NCBI GenBank assembly: GCA_022181005.1
Contig: BQMV01000358.1
Location: 1 to 9,502, forward strand
DNA from: Anaerolineaceae bacterium
GTDB lineage: Bacteria > Chloroflexota > Anaerolineae > Anaerolineales > Villigracilaceae
DNA: 9,502 nucleotides
Reading direction: 5' to 3'
Positions 1 to 7,013 of the stretch are shown here, in pieces. Under the pieces are notes generated by a model that did no database searches, was not told where the DNA came from, and saw nothing but the letters and a program-made list of their open reading frames with translations. Within the stretch, counting starts at the first letter, position 1. Each line of letters opens with the position of its first letter. A program made the position numbers and the translations under genes.

Positions 1-2286
1 AACGAAAAGGACGAATGGCTTGTCCGTCCCGAATCCGCGCTTCAAGGCAAGAAGGGAATCATCCGCGCTCACGTCGAACGCGACAAAACGCCCGTGGACC
101 TGTGCCTGCACTACGATCCCAACCTGTTGACTCTCTCCGACGTGAAGCGACTCGCCGAACTCGCAGGGGCGCAGATCGTCAATCGCTATCATCACGAATC
201 GATTCCCATCGAAAACATGGACTGCTCCGATTGCAGTCTCGTTATCGAACACAGCGTCGGGCGCATGGACGGCGTGTTATCGGTCAACGTCAACTACCCC
301 ACCGAAAAAATGTGGATCGAGTATGACAATCACAAGATCACTCGCGCCGCCATCGAAAAACGAGTCCGTTCGTTGGGGTATCAAATTCCGCTCAATGAAA
401 TTCAGGCAAAGTTACAAGAGAACAGAGAATTGCTATTCAGCCTCTTGTCAGGATTATTCCTCTTGGTCGGCTGGCTTGGCGATATGTTCTTTGGGTTTCC
501 ATCTTTCCTCAGCATCGGCTTCTTCGCCATCGCGTATGTTTTAGGCGGATGGGATGTTTCCCGTCACGCATGGCACGCGCTCCGCGAACGACGCCTCGAC
601 ACAGATGGACTCATGGTCGTTGCCGCGATTGGCGCGGCGTTCCTCGGCGAATTTGCCGAAGGCGCGTTGTTGCTTTTCCTCTTCAGCCTCGGTCACGCGT
701 TGGAAGAACGCGCATTAGACCGCGCCCGCCGCGCCGTCCGCGCATTGGCTGACCTTGCGCCGAAGACCGCGTTGGTGCGCCGCGATGGAAAAGAACAGGA
801 GTCCCCCGTCGAGTCGTTGCAACTCAACGATGTGGTCATCGTCCGCCCTGGCGTGCGCATCCCCATAGACGGAATCATCCTCGACGGAGATTCTGGCATT
901 GACCAATCTTCCGTCACAGGCGAATCGCTCCCCGTTGATAAAACCGTTGGCGATCAAGTTTTCGCCAGCACGGTCAACGGCGAAGGCGCGCTCGAAGTGA
1001 AAGTGACGCGCCTTGCAAAAGACTCCACGCTCGCGCGCGTGATGAAAATGGTCGAGGAGGCGCAAGCGCAAAAATCGCCGACGCAACAAACCGTCGAAAA
1101 ATTTGAGCGCGTGTTTGTCCCAGCCGTGTTAATTCTCACTGCGCTTGTAATCGTCATTCCTCCATTATTTGGTTTTCCATTTCGCGAATCATTTTTACGC
1201 GCAATGACTTTGCTCGTCGCCGCGTCGCCGTGCGCCCTCGCGCTTGGCACGCCCGCCGCAATTCTCGCGGGCGTTGCGCAAGCCGCGCGAAACGGCGTGC
1301 TGGTCAAAGGCGGCGCGCATCTTGAAAACCTCGGTCTGCTCAAAGCCATCGCCTTCGACAAAACTGGAACTGTGACTCACGGTCAGCCCGAGGTGACGGA
1401 TGTGGTGGCGATTCAATCGTCGGCGTGGAAAGAAGCGGATTTACTATCCATCGCGGCGGGTGCGGAATCGAGGTCTGCCCATCCGCTGGCGCAAGCAGTC
1501 GTGCGCTCGGCTCAGACTCAGGGTCTGCCTGCCTCGCCAGTGGACGACGTGGAGTCGCTGACGGGACGCGGCTTGCGCGCAGTGGTGAACGGCAAAACGA
1601 TTTGGATCGGCAATCAAAAGTTGATGAACGAAGCGGGCGTGACGCTTTCTGCTGAATCAATTTCACGCGCTGAGGCATTGCAAGGGCAAGGCAAAACGTT
1701 GATGTGGATCGCAGTGGATAAAACGCTGGCAGGCTTGATCGCGCTGGCAGACACGTTGCGAAAAGAAGCCGCGCCGACGATGAACGCGCTCAAAAGATCA
1801 GGCGTGGCGCACACGATCATGTTGACAGGCGATAACGCGCGTTCCGCATCCGCGATTGCAAACGAAATCGGTCTGACAGAATTTCGCGCCGACTTAATGC
1901 CCGAAGATAAACTCACCATCATCCGCGATCTCGTGAATGAATATGGTCAAGTCGCGATGATCGGCGACGGAGTCAACGACGCGCCCGCGCTAGCCAACGC
2001 GACAGTAGGAATCGCAATGGGCGGCGCAGGGACCGATGTCGCGCTCGAAACCGCCGATGTCGCATTGATGGGCGACGACCTCAGTAAACTTCCCTTTGCC
2101 GTCGGCTTGGGACGCGCCACGCGCGCGATCATCATTCAAAATTTAGCAATCGCATTGGGCGTGATCGGTTTGCTCATCGTCACCTCGATCACTGGTATCA
2201 TCAGCATCGGCATCGCCGTCATCTTTCACGAAGGCAGTACGCTGGTCGTTGTGGCAAATGCGTTGAGGTTGTTGAGGTATAAATAA
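1..2286 (+). CDS. Heavy-metal-translocating P1B-type ATPase, 5' end outside the window
   Basis: The frame is open from base 1, so the first visible GTG or ATG codons need not be the start; 761 residues are visible, numbered here from base 1. The product is an inner-membrane pump that uses ATP to export divalent metal ions. Residues about 20-60 look like the end of a first HMA-like domain. A second HMA domain (about 69-134) carries the metal-binding MDCSDC motif (Cys75, Cys78). Four hydrophobic segments (about 144-237) precede the actuator domain with TGES (306-309). The membrane metal site is SPC (409-411) rather than CPC. The catalytic motif is DKTGT (Asp453), followed by HP (494-495), TGDN (609-612) and GDGVND (655-660). 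The last helix carries HEGST (743-747). In the P1B scheme, SPC plus HEG-T marks subgroup P1B-4 (Co, and also Zn, Ni or Fe) rather than Cu or classical Zn/Cd/Pb pumps. The exact metal is inference. It converges with uvrB. Confidence 0.93.
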   Translation, partial: NEKDEWLVRPESALQGKKGIIRAHVERDKTPVDLCLHYDPNLLTLSDVKRLAELAGAQIVNRYHHESIPIENMDCSDCSLVIEHSVGRMDGVLSVNVNYPTEKMWIEYDNHKITRAAIEKRVRSLGYQIPLNEIQAKLQENRELLFSLLSGLFLLVGWLGDMFFGFPSFLSIGFFAIAYVLGGWDVSRHAWHALRERRLDTDGLMVVAAIGAAFLGEFAEGALLLFLFSLGHALEERALDRARRAVRALADLAPKTALVRRDGKEQESPVESLQLNDVVIVRPGVRIPIDGIILDGDSGIDQSSVTGESLPVDKTVGDQVFASTVNGEGALEVKVTRLAKDSTLARVMKMVEEAQAQKSPTQQTVEKFERVFVPAVLILTALVIVIPPLFGFPFRESFLRAMTLLVAASPCALALGTPAAILAGVAQAARNGVLVKGGAHLENLGLLKAIAFDKTGTVTHGQPEVTDVVAIQSSAWKEADLLSIAAGAESRSAHPLAQAVVRSAQTQGLPASPVDDVESLTGRGLRAVVNGKTIWIGNQKLMNEAGVTLSAESISRAEALQGQGKTLMWIAVDKTLAGLIALADTLRKEAAPTMNALKRSGVAHTIMLTGDNARSASAIANEIGLTEFRADLMPEDKLTIIRDLVNEYGQVAMIGDGVNDAPALANATVGIAMGGAGTDVALETADVALMGDDLSKLPFAVGLGRATRAIIIQNLAIALGVIGLLIVTSITGIISIGIAVIFHEGSTLVVVANALRLLRYK

Positions 2287-2294
2287 GGGCGCAC

Positions 2295-2327
2295 AACCTT
2301 GCGAAGGTTCTAAACCTTCGCAAGGTT
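2295..2327. repeat. Nested perfect palindrome between convergent genes; possible terminator or REP-like element
   Basis: The 15-base arm aaccttgcgaaggtt (2295-2309) is followed by the loop cta and its exact reverse complement (2313-2327). Each arm is itself nearly palindromic (AACCTT-GCG-AAGGTT), so the element can fold as one long stem or as two small hairpins. It starts 8 bases after the ATPase stop and overlaps the uvrB stop codon (2326-2328) by two bases. The position suits a bidirectional terminator. However, only a weak T-rich stretch follows on the + strand and none on the - strand, so a dispersed REP-like repeat is an equally good reading. Confidence 0.7.
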
Positions 2328-4362
2328 ATTCTTCACCCGCCATTAACTTGATTCGTTCCCATGGCTTCAAACCTTCATCTTCCGCCAGAAGACTCTTCAA
2401 ATCGAACAACTCATCGCGCAGCGCCGCCGCTCGCTCAAACTCGAGATTCTTCGCAGCTTCTTTCATCTGATTTTCCATCTCACGGACGATTTGTTTTAAC
2501 TCGTTGCGAGGCAGATCGCCCGCTGATTTGGTTTTGTATTCGCCGCGCATCTCGCTCACAGCCTTCTGCGAAAACTCCTCGGTGAGATCGCGAATCGCTT
2601 TGTGAATGCTGATCGGAACGATTCCATTCTCTTCGTTGTACTTCATCTGCTTGGCGCGGCGGCGATTCGTCTCGTCAATCGCGCGTTTCATCGAGTCGGT
2701 CATCTTGTCGGCGTACATGATCACGCGCCCGTTAACGTGACGCGCGGCGCGACCGATCGTTTGAATCAGCGCGGTATCCGAACGCAGGAAGCCTTCTTTA
2801 TCGGCGTCGAGAATCCCAACCAGCGATACCTCGGGCAAATCCAAACCTTCGCGCAGCAAATTAATGCCCACTACAACATCGTACGCGCCCAACCGCAGGT
2901 CGCGCAAAATGCCCACGCGTTCGAGCGTCTCCACATCCGAATGCAGGTATTGGACTTTCATCTCCAACTCTTTCAAGTATTCGGATAGATCTTCCGACAT
3001 CCGCTTCGTCAGCGTTGTGACAAGGACACGCTCGCCTCGTTCGACCCTCTGCTTGATCTCACCAACCAAATCGTCTACCTGTCCTCGAGTGGGTCGCACT
3101 TCCACTTCGGGGTCAACGAGTCCCGTCGGGCGGATGATCTGCTCGACGACTTGTTCCGCATGTTGCATTTCGTACGGTCCAGGCGTGGCGGACGTGTAGA
3201 TCGTGCTTCCCATCACCTCTTCGAACTCCTCGAACTTGAGCGGACGATTATCCACTGCACTCGGTAAACGGAATCCATACTCGACGAGCGTTTCTTTGCG
3301 CGCTTTGTCGCCGTTGTACATGCCGCGAATCTGTGGGACGGTCATGTGACTCTCGTCAATTACCAGCAAATAATCTGTCGGCAGGAAGTCAATCATCGTC
3401 CACGGATGTGTTCCCGCCGCGCGGCGATCTAAGTGACGCGAGTAATTCTCAACGCCTGAGCAATAGCCGACCTCTTTAAGCATCTCCAGGTCGTAGCGCG
3501 TTCGCTGTTCGAGTCTCTGCGCTTCAAGATGCTTCCCCGTCTCTTTGAAGAATTTCAATCTGTCTTCCAACTCCGCTTCGATATCGGCAATCGCGTCTTT
3601 CATTTTGTCGGCAGCGGTGAGATATTGCTTGGCGGGGTAGATCGAAATTTCATTCGGCTCGTCGTACACTTCGCCTGTCACCGAATTAAATCGCATGATG
3701 CGTTCCACCTCGTCGCCGAAGAAGGCAACACGGAATCCCTTCTTATCTTCGTACGCAGGGATGATCTCCAGTGTGTCGCCGCGCACGCGGAAGGCGCCTG
3801 TCTTCAAGTCCATGTCATTGCGCTGGTACTGCGATTCGATCAACTGACGCAACAACGCGTTGCGCCGATACATCTCACCTACTTTGAGAGTCACTGTCCC
3901 TTTGCCGAATTCTTCGGGGTTGCCCAAACCATAAATGCAGGAAACAGAAGCGACGATGATCACATCACGGCGAGAAATCAACGCGGTAGTGGCGGCAAGC
4001 CGCAAGCGTTCGATCTCTTCGTTGATCTGCGTCTCTTTTTCGATGTACAAGTCATGCCGCGGGACGTATGCCTCAGGCTGGTAATAATCGTAATACGAAA
4101 CAAAATATGACACCGCGTTCTGCGGGAAGAACTCTTTGAATTCGGCGTACAACTGCGCGGCAAGCGTTTTGTTGTGCGCCATGATGAGCGCGGGCTTTTG
4201 CACCTCCTGAATCACAGACGCGATGGTGAACGTTTTGCCCGTGCCTGTGGCGCCAAGCAAAACTTGATTCTTCTTGCCGCTGCGCACGCCGTCTACGAGT
4301 TCGCGGATGGCTTCGGGCTGGTCGCCCATAGGTTGAAATGGCGCTTGAAGTTTGAAATCCAT
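2326..4362 (-). CDS. uvrB: UvrABC excinuclease subunit B
   Basis: UvrB is the damage-verifying helicase-like subunit of nucleotide excision repair. UvrA loads it onto damaged DNA, and it then recruits UvrC for incision. The 678-residue product is full length for the family. Visible motifs in order are: Walker A GATGTGKT (37-44, Lys43); the tyrosine-rich beta-hairpin YYDYYQPEAYVP (90-101), which inserts between the strands; the Walker B-type DESH (336-339); helicase motif VI beginning QTIGRAAR (534-541); and a C-terminal UVR domain (about 621-656) with the ERAAALRDE core that contacts UvrA and UvrC. The ATG at 4360-4362 gives the family's usual MDFKLQAPF-type start; no convincing Shine-Dalgarno precedes it. 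The gene diverges from the methyltransferase, and a perfect SOS box lies 28 bases upstream of the start, predicting LexA control. Confidence 0.98.
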   Translation of the reverse strand: MDFKLQAPFQPMGDQPEAIRELVDGVRSGKKNQVLLGATGTGKTFTIASVIQEVQKPALIMAHNKTLAAQLYAEFKEFFPQNAVSYFVSYYDYYQPEAYVPRHDLYIEKETQINEEIERLRLAATTALISRRDVIIVASVSCIYGLGNPEEFGKGTVTLKVGEMYRRNALLRQLIESQYQRNDMDLKTGAFRVRGDTLEIIPAYEDKKGFRVAFFGDEVERIMRFNSVTGEVYDEPNEISIYPAKQYLTAADKMKDAIADIEAELEDRLKFFKETGKHLEAQRLEQRTRYDLEMLKEVGYCSGVENYSRHLDRRAAGTHPWTMIDFLPTDYLLVIDESHMTVPQIRGMYNGDKARKETLVEYGFRLPSAVDNRPLKFEEFEEVMGSTIYTSATPGPYEMQHAEQVVEQIIRPTGLVDPEVEVRPTRGQVDDLVGEIKQRVERGERVLVTTLTKRMSEDLSEYLKELEMKVQYLHSDVETLERVGILRDLRLGAYDVVVGINLLREGLDLPEVSLVGILDADKEGFLRSDTALIQTIGRAARHVNGRVIMYADKMTDSMKRAIDETNRRRAKQMKYNEENGIVPISIHKAIRDLTEEFSQKAVSEMRGEYKTKSAGDLPRNELKQIVREMENQMKEAAKNLEFERAAALRDELFDLKSLLAEDEGLKPWERIKLMAGEE

Positions 4363-4390
4363 ATGAGTGTCTTTCGGAGCGGGATAATCT

Positions 4391-4402
4391 GAACGTACGT
4401 TC
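4391..4402. promoter_or_regulatory. LexA-type SOS box, perfect palindrome GAACGTACGTTC
   Basis: The 12 bases equal their own reverse complement and fit GAAC-N4-GTTC; the central GTAC also fits the RNRY core of the Gram-positive-type LexA (DinR) consensus CGAACRNRYGTTYC. The box lies between the divergent uvrB and methyltransferase genes. It sits just downstream of the predicted uvrB -10 box, over the expected transcription start, where a bound repressor would block uvrB. No second copy was seen by eye in the window. LexA itself is not encoded here, so the assignment rests on the motif, its position and the known SOS role of uvrB. Confidence 0.75.
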
Positions 4403-4405
4403 TAT

Positions 4406-4411
4406 ATTGTA
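4406..4411 (-). promoter_or_regulatory. Predicted uvrB -10 box (TACAAT on the minus strand)
   Basis: On the minus strand these bases read TACAAT, 5 of 6 matches to TATAAT. The expected start of transcription, about 7 bases on, falls inside the SOS box at 4391-4402, giving an uvrB leader of roughly 35-40 bases. I see no good -35 hexamer at 16-18 bases spacing. It overlaps the -35-like bases of the divergent + strand promoter. Confidence 0.45.
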
Positions 4412-4436
4412 CCGCGAAACAGGCGACGCGTATAAT
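4407..4436 (+). promoter_or_regulatory. Promoter of the methyltransferase gene; likely leaderless transcript
   Basis: A perfect -10 hexamer TATAAT lies at 4431-4436. The hexamer TTGTAC (4407-4412) shares TTG with TTGACA at an 18-base spacing. Only six bases separate the -10 box from the ATG at 4443, so transcription should begin at or next to the start codon and the mRNA would have no leader or Shine-Dalgarno. This supports the ATG at 4443 over the in-frame TTG at 4407, which would lie inside the promoter. Confidence 0.6.
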
Positions 4437-4442
4437 ATCCGC

Positions 4443-5423
4443 ATGGACTCCCCCTTCGACCTCGCCATCGCCGCGCGCCAACCGCTTCTCAATGATCCGC
4501 ATGATTCCGCCTTCCGCCTCTTCAACGGATTCACCGAAGGCGACCCAAGTCTTTCGCTAGACATCTACGCGCGGACGCTGGTCATTCATAACTACGCTGA
4601 GGATCCAACTCAAAATCAACAAGTTATAGAAAACCTAGTCAACGCTTTATCCAACTCTCTAAATTGGCTACGCGCTGGGGTTTTAAAACAACGAAACGGA
4701 ATTACACAAGAGGATAAGCGCGGGGTACTTCTCTTCGGCGACACGCCCGATTCAAAGATCAACGAACATGGAGTTTGGTACGCGCTCGATCTCACCATGA
4801 ACCGCGATGCAAGTTTTTATCTCGATACAAGCCTGCTACGAAAATGGCTCGTCGAAAATATGAGAGGCAAATCTGTGTTGAACACGTTTGCTTACACGGG
4901 AAGTTTCGGCGTCGCCGCGTTGACTGGAGGCGCGAGTCGCGTCGTTCAAGTGGATCGCAACCGTCGCTTTCTCGATCTGGCGAGAAAATCATACGCGCTG
5001 AACGGATTTTCAGTCAGTCGGAATGATTTCCTCGCGCTCGATTTTTTCCCAGCAGTCAGCAGGTTCAAAACAGGGAAACAAACCTTCGATTGCGTGATCC
5101 TCGACCCGCCATTCTTTTCGTCCACGTCCAAAGGCAAAGTGGATCAGGAAAACGAAAGCGCGCGGCTCATCAACAAAGTGCGTCCGCTCGTCAACGATGG
5201 CGGATACTTAGTGGCGATCAATAACGCATTGTACGTCAGCGGACAGGAGTACATGCAGACGCTAGAAAATTTATGCAGGGATGGATATTTGAAGATCGAA
5301 AAATTTATTCCCGTGCCTGAGCATTTCGTCGGGTATCACCAAATCGGCAAGCCCATCACCGACCCCGCGCCGTTCAACCATTCGACGAAGATCGCGGTAT
5401 TGAAAGTGCGGCGGAAGGCATAA
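4443..5423 (+). CDS. RlmI-like class I SAM-dependent RNA methyltransferase
   Basis: The product (326 residues) belongs to the COG1092-type methyltransferases related to RlmI (23S rRNA m5C) and RlmK. The N-terminal part (about 1-115) ends in a VLLFGDTP stretch. A family-typical FYLDTSLLRKW follows (126-135). The SAM-binding motif I is VLNTFAYTGSFGVAA (145-159), and an acidic residue (Asp171) ends the next strand. Motif IV is ILDPPFF (219-225). The C-terminal strand GYHQIGKPITD (298-308) completes the fold. It is shorter than the roughly 390-residue RlmI proteins and lacks a clear N-terminal PUA domain, so the exact target base is uncertain and I give no gene symbol. The start at ATG 4443 is set by the TATAAT box six bases upstream. 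The Nudix gene follows after 34 bases on the same strand. Confidence 0.87.
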   Translation: MDSPFDLAIAARQPLLNDPHDSAFRLFNGFTEGDPSLSLDIYARTLVIHNYAEDPTQNQQVIENLVNALSNSLNWLRAGVLKQRNGITQEDKRGVLLFGDTPDSKINEHGVWYALDLTMNRDASFYLDTSLLRKWLVENMRGKSVLNTFAYTGSFGVAALTGGASRVVQVDRNRRFLDLARKSYALNGFSVSRNDFLALDFFPAVSRFKTGKQTFDCVILDPPFFSSTSKGKVDQENESARLINKVRPLVNDGGYLVAINNALYVSGQEYMQTLENLCRDGYLKIEKFIPVPEHFVGYHQIGKPITDPAPFNHSTKIAVLKVRRKA

Positions 5424-5442
5424 AATTCGCAATCTGCCATGC

Positions 5443-5448
5443 TATACT
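5443..5448 (+). promoter_or_regulatory. Predicted -10 box (TATACT) ahead of the Nudix gene
   Basis: TATACT matches 5 of 6 bases of TATAAT and ends nine bases before the ATG at 5458, so a transcript from it would have almost no leader. No Shine-Dalgarno is visible before the Nudix start, which fits leaderless translation. No convincing -35 was found. Readthrough from the methyltransferase gene could also supply transcripts. Confidence 0.35.
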
Positions 5449-5457
5449 TGAATCAAC

Positions 5458-5862
5458 ATGAAACAGGAAAAACTCACCCATGCTGGTTGTGTCGTTTTCC
5501 AAGTCAAAGGCAAGCGCAAGACTTATTTGGTGGTTTCATCCTCAACAGGTAAACATTGGATACTACCGAAGGGACACATTGAACGAGGCGAATCCCCTCG
5601 ACAAGCGGCGTTGAGGGAATTACGAGAAGAGGCGGGAGTCGTTGGGAAAATTGTCCAAACTGGACCAATACAATCGTACGCAATGAAAAACGAGGATGTC
5701 ATCGTTCAATATTTCGTCGTGCAGTTCTCAAAGTCGGTCGAACCAGACGAGAACCGCACGCTTCGATGGGAGACGCAAAAGAAGGCATTGGAACTGCTCT
5801 CCTTTGATGAAGCAAAGAACGCGCTTCGAGAATCCCTGAAATCCATGAGGCAGGCGGCGTGA
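5458..5862 (+). CDS. Nudix hydrolase (Ap4A hydrolase/MutT-like)
   Basis: This 134-residue protein is a single Nudix domain, an enzyme type that hydrolyses nucleoside diphosphates linked to another moiety using divalent metal. The Nudix box GX5EX7REUXEEXGU is complete at residues 39-61 (Gly39, Glu45, then RELREEAGV at 53-61), including the catalytic RE-EE core. The preceding WILPKGHIE resembles diadenosine-tetraphosphate hydrolases more than 8-oxo-dGTPases, so an Ap4A-like or general nucleotide-cleaning role is the likeliest reading. The substrate cannot be fixed from sequence. It sits 34 bases after the methyltransferase gene on the same strand and ends 9 bases from the convergent CAP-LysM gene. 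Confidence 0.92.
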   Translation: MKQEKLTHAGCVVFQVKGKRKTYLVVSSSTGKHWILPKGHIERGESPRQAALRELREEAGVVGKIVQTGPIQSYAMKNEDVIVQYFVVQFSKSVEPDENRTLRWETQKKALELLSFDEAKNALRESLKSMRQAA

Positions 5863-5867
5863 ATAAC

Positions 5868-5879
5868 ATAGCTAGCTAT
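5868..5879. repeat. Perfect 12-bp palindrome at a convergent gene junction
   Basis: ATAGCTAGCTAT equals its reverse complement and spans the TAG stop of the CAP-LysM gene (5872-5874), in the 9-base gap between two convergent genes. It has no loop or T-run, so it is a weak terminator candidate at best and may be chance. Confidence 0.3.
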
Positions 5880-6930
5880 CTTCCTTCTTGCGTGGCAAGG
5901 CGATGATGATTCCCAGCACGAGGGCGGCGAGGGCAATTGCCGCGGCGCTGAGAGTCATCTCTTGCGGGCTCTTGGTGGTGATCGCATTAGGCGGGGTTGC
6001 GGATGAGGCGGCGAGGATCGTCGCGGTAGCGGTCGGCTGAAGTGTGGGAAACGCCGAGGCGGCTGAAGCAGGCGTCACCTGCGGAGGAGGCGTGGCTCCT
6101 TTCATCACAAGAAGTTGTTGCCCGACGTACACATCATCCGAATCCCAATTGTTGAGTCGCTGAATCTCTTTGATCGTTGTGCCGTACGTGATGGCGATGC
6201 TCCATAAAGTTTGCCCGTATTGCACTTCGTGGATCACGTCGCCGCCCAGATTGGCGGTTGCGATCGCGATGGGCAGCGAGTATTGCGGGAGCGTGCCGTT
6301 TTCGGCGGCGAGGGTTGCGCCCGCGTTGTATGCCTGTTGCGTGAGAGGAATGCCCGTGAGGACGGCATTGGCATTCGATTGCATTTGGCCGCTGGTTGTT
6401 TGGAGCGCGGTCTCGACGACCAAAATATAACCGTCTTCGGTGGCGGCGATGCCCGCGCCGATGTCACTGCGATAAGGCGAGAGCATTGTGTTCGTGTGCG
6501 GCTCGTCGCCAAGCCAGCCTTGCACCGCGTCTTTCGAGCTTTGTGAGAGTATCCAATTTTCCGAGCGGTAGCCATCTTGGTAAAGATCGCCCGAAAGCGG
6601 ATACCCCAATGTCATCATCCATTGACCGAGAGTCAGGTTGTTCGGTCGCCAGTGACCCGGCATGCCCGACGCGATCCCGCTCGCCTCATCCTGCGCGATC
6701 TGCATCAAGGCGGGATGCACCGCCAGCGCGTTCAATCCGTTGGCGAGGCGCAAGGCGTTGACTTCGTCGATGAGTTCGGCGGGCGTCGGCGTGGACTCTT
6801 GCGCGCGAGCAGAACGAACATTAGCAAGGGCAAACGTCAAAATTAATGAAAGAAGAATATGTGGAAAATGTTGAATTTTGGGGATTTCAGCCCAATGCGA
6901 TCCCGCTTTCTCGATTCTTACGCTTGGCAT
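5872..6930 (-). CDS. Secreted CAP-domain protein with LysM domain and C-terminal membrane anchor
   Basis: The product (352 residues) appears exported and tethered at the cell surface. A basic N-terminus leads into a hydrophobic segment (about 24-37) ending in SARA-Q, a typical signal-peptidase site near residue 43. A CAP (SCP/PR1) domain follows (about 52-176), with the family's two histidines and two acidic residues plausibly at His93, Glu124, His145 and Glu173. A LysM domain (about 235-276, HEVQYGQTLWSIAITYG...) should bind peptidoglycan or another glycan. A Thr/Pro/Ala/Ser-rich stalk (278-318) leads to a final helix (about 327-345) and the basic tail RKKEDS. The molecular role of bacterial CAP domains is mostly unknown. 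The ATG at 6930 is preferred because GGAAAGAG precedes it; a GTG at 6957 in the same frame would add nine residues. It lies downstream of the broken hydrolase on the same strand. Confidence 0.9.
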   Translation of the reverse strand: MPSVRIEKAGSHWAEIPKIQHFPHILLSLILTFALANVRSARAQESTPTPAELIDEVNALRLANGLNALAVHPALMQIAQDEASGIASGMPGHWRPNNLTLGQWMMTLGYPLSGDLYQDGYRSENWILSQSSKDAVQGWLGDEPHTNTMLSPYRSDIGAGIAATEDGYILVVETALQTTSGQMQSNANAVLTGIPLTQQAYNAGATLAAENGTLPQYSLPIAIATANLGGDVIHEVQYGQTLWSIAITYGTTIKEIQRLNNWDSDDVYVGQQLLVMKGATPPPQVTPASAASAFPTLQPTATATILAASSATPPNAITTKSPQEMTLSAAAIALAALVLGIIIALPRKKEDS

Positions 6931-6936
6931 CGCTTG

Positions 6937-6944
6937 CTCTTTCC
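6937..6944 (-). promoter_or_regulatory. Shine-Dalgarno-like GGAAAGAG that decides the CAP-LysM start
   Basis: On the minus strand GGAAAGAG ends six bases before the ATG at 6930. The alternative GTG at 6957 has no comparable site. A TAAAAT sequence at 6962-6967 on the same strand could be the -10 box of this gene, but no -35 supports it. Confidence 0.4.
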
Positions 6945-7013
6945 GTCTTTTATGCACGTTGATTTTACTCGTACGGTTCGCCGTATGCGCCTCAAACCCA
7001 CTGTTGGATAGGC

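Noticed and set aside
715..1361. Minus-strand open frames of 124 and 135 codons
   Set aside because: Antisense to the well-supported ATPase; no recognisable domain.
3529..4110. 193-codon + strand open frame
   Set aside because: Lies wholly within uvrB on the other strand; a shadow of its codon bias.
4407..4442. TTG start for the methyltransferase, adding 12 residues
   Set aside because: These codons cover the predicted -35 and -10 elements, and the ATG at 4443 follows the TATAAT box directly.
6970..6987. Small TACGG-TTCG-CCGTA hairpin before the CAP-LysM gene
   Set aside because: Only five strong base pairs and no T-run; could easily occur by chance.
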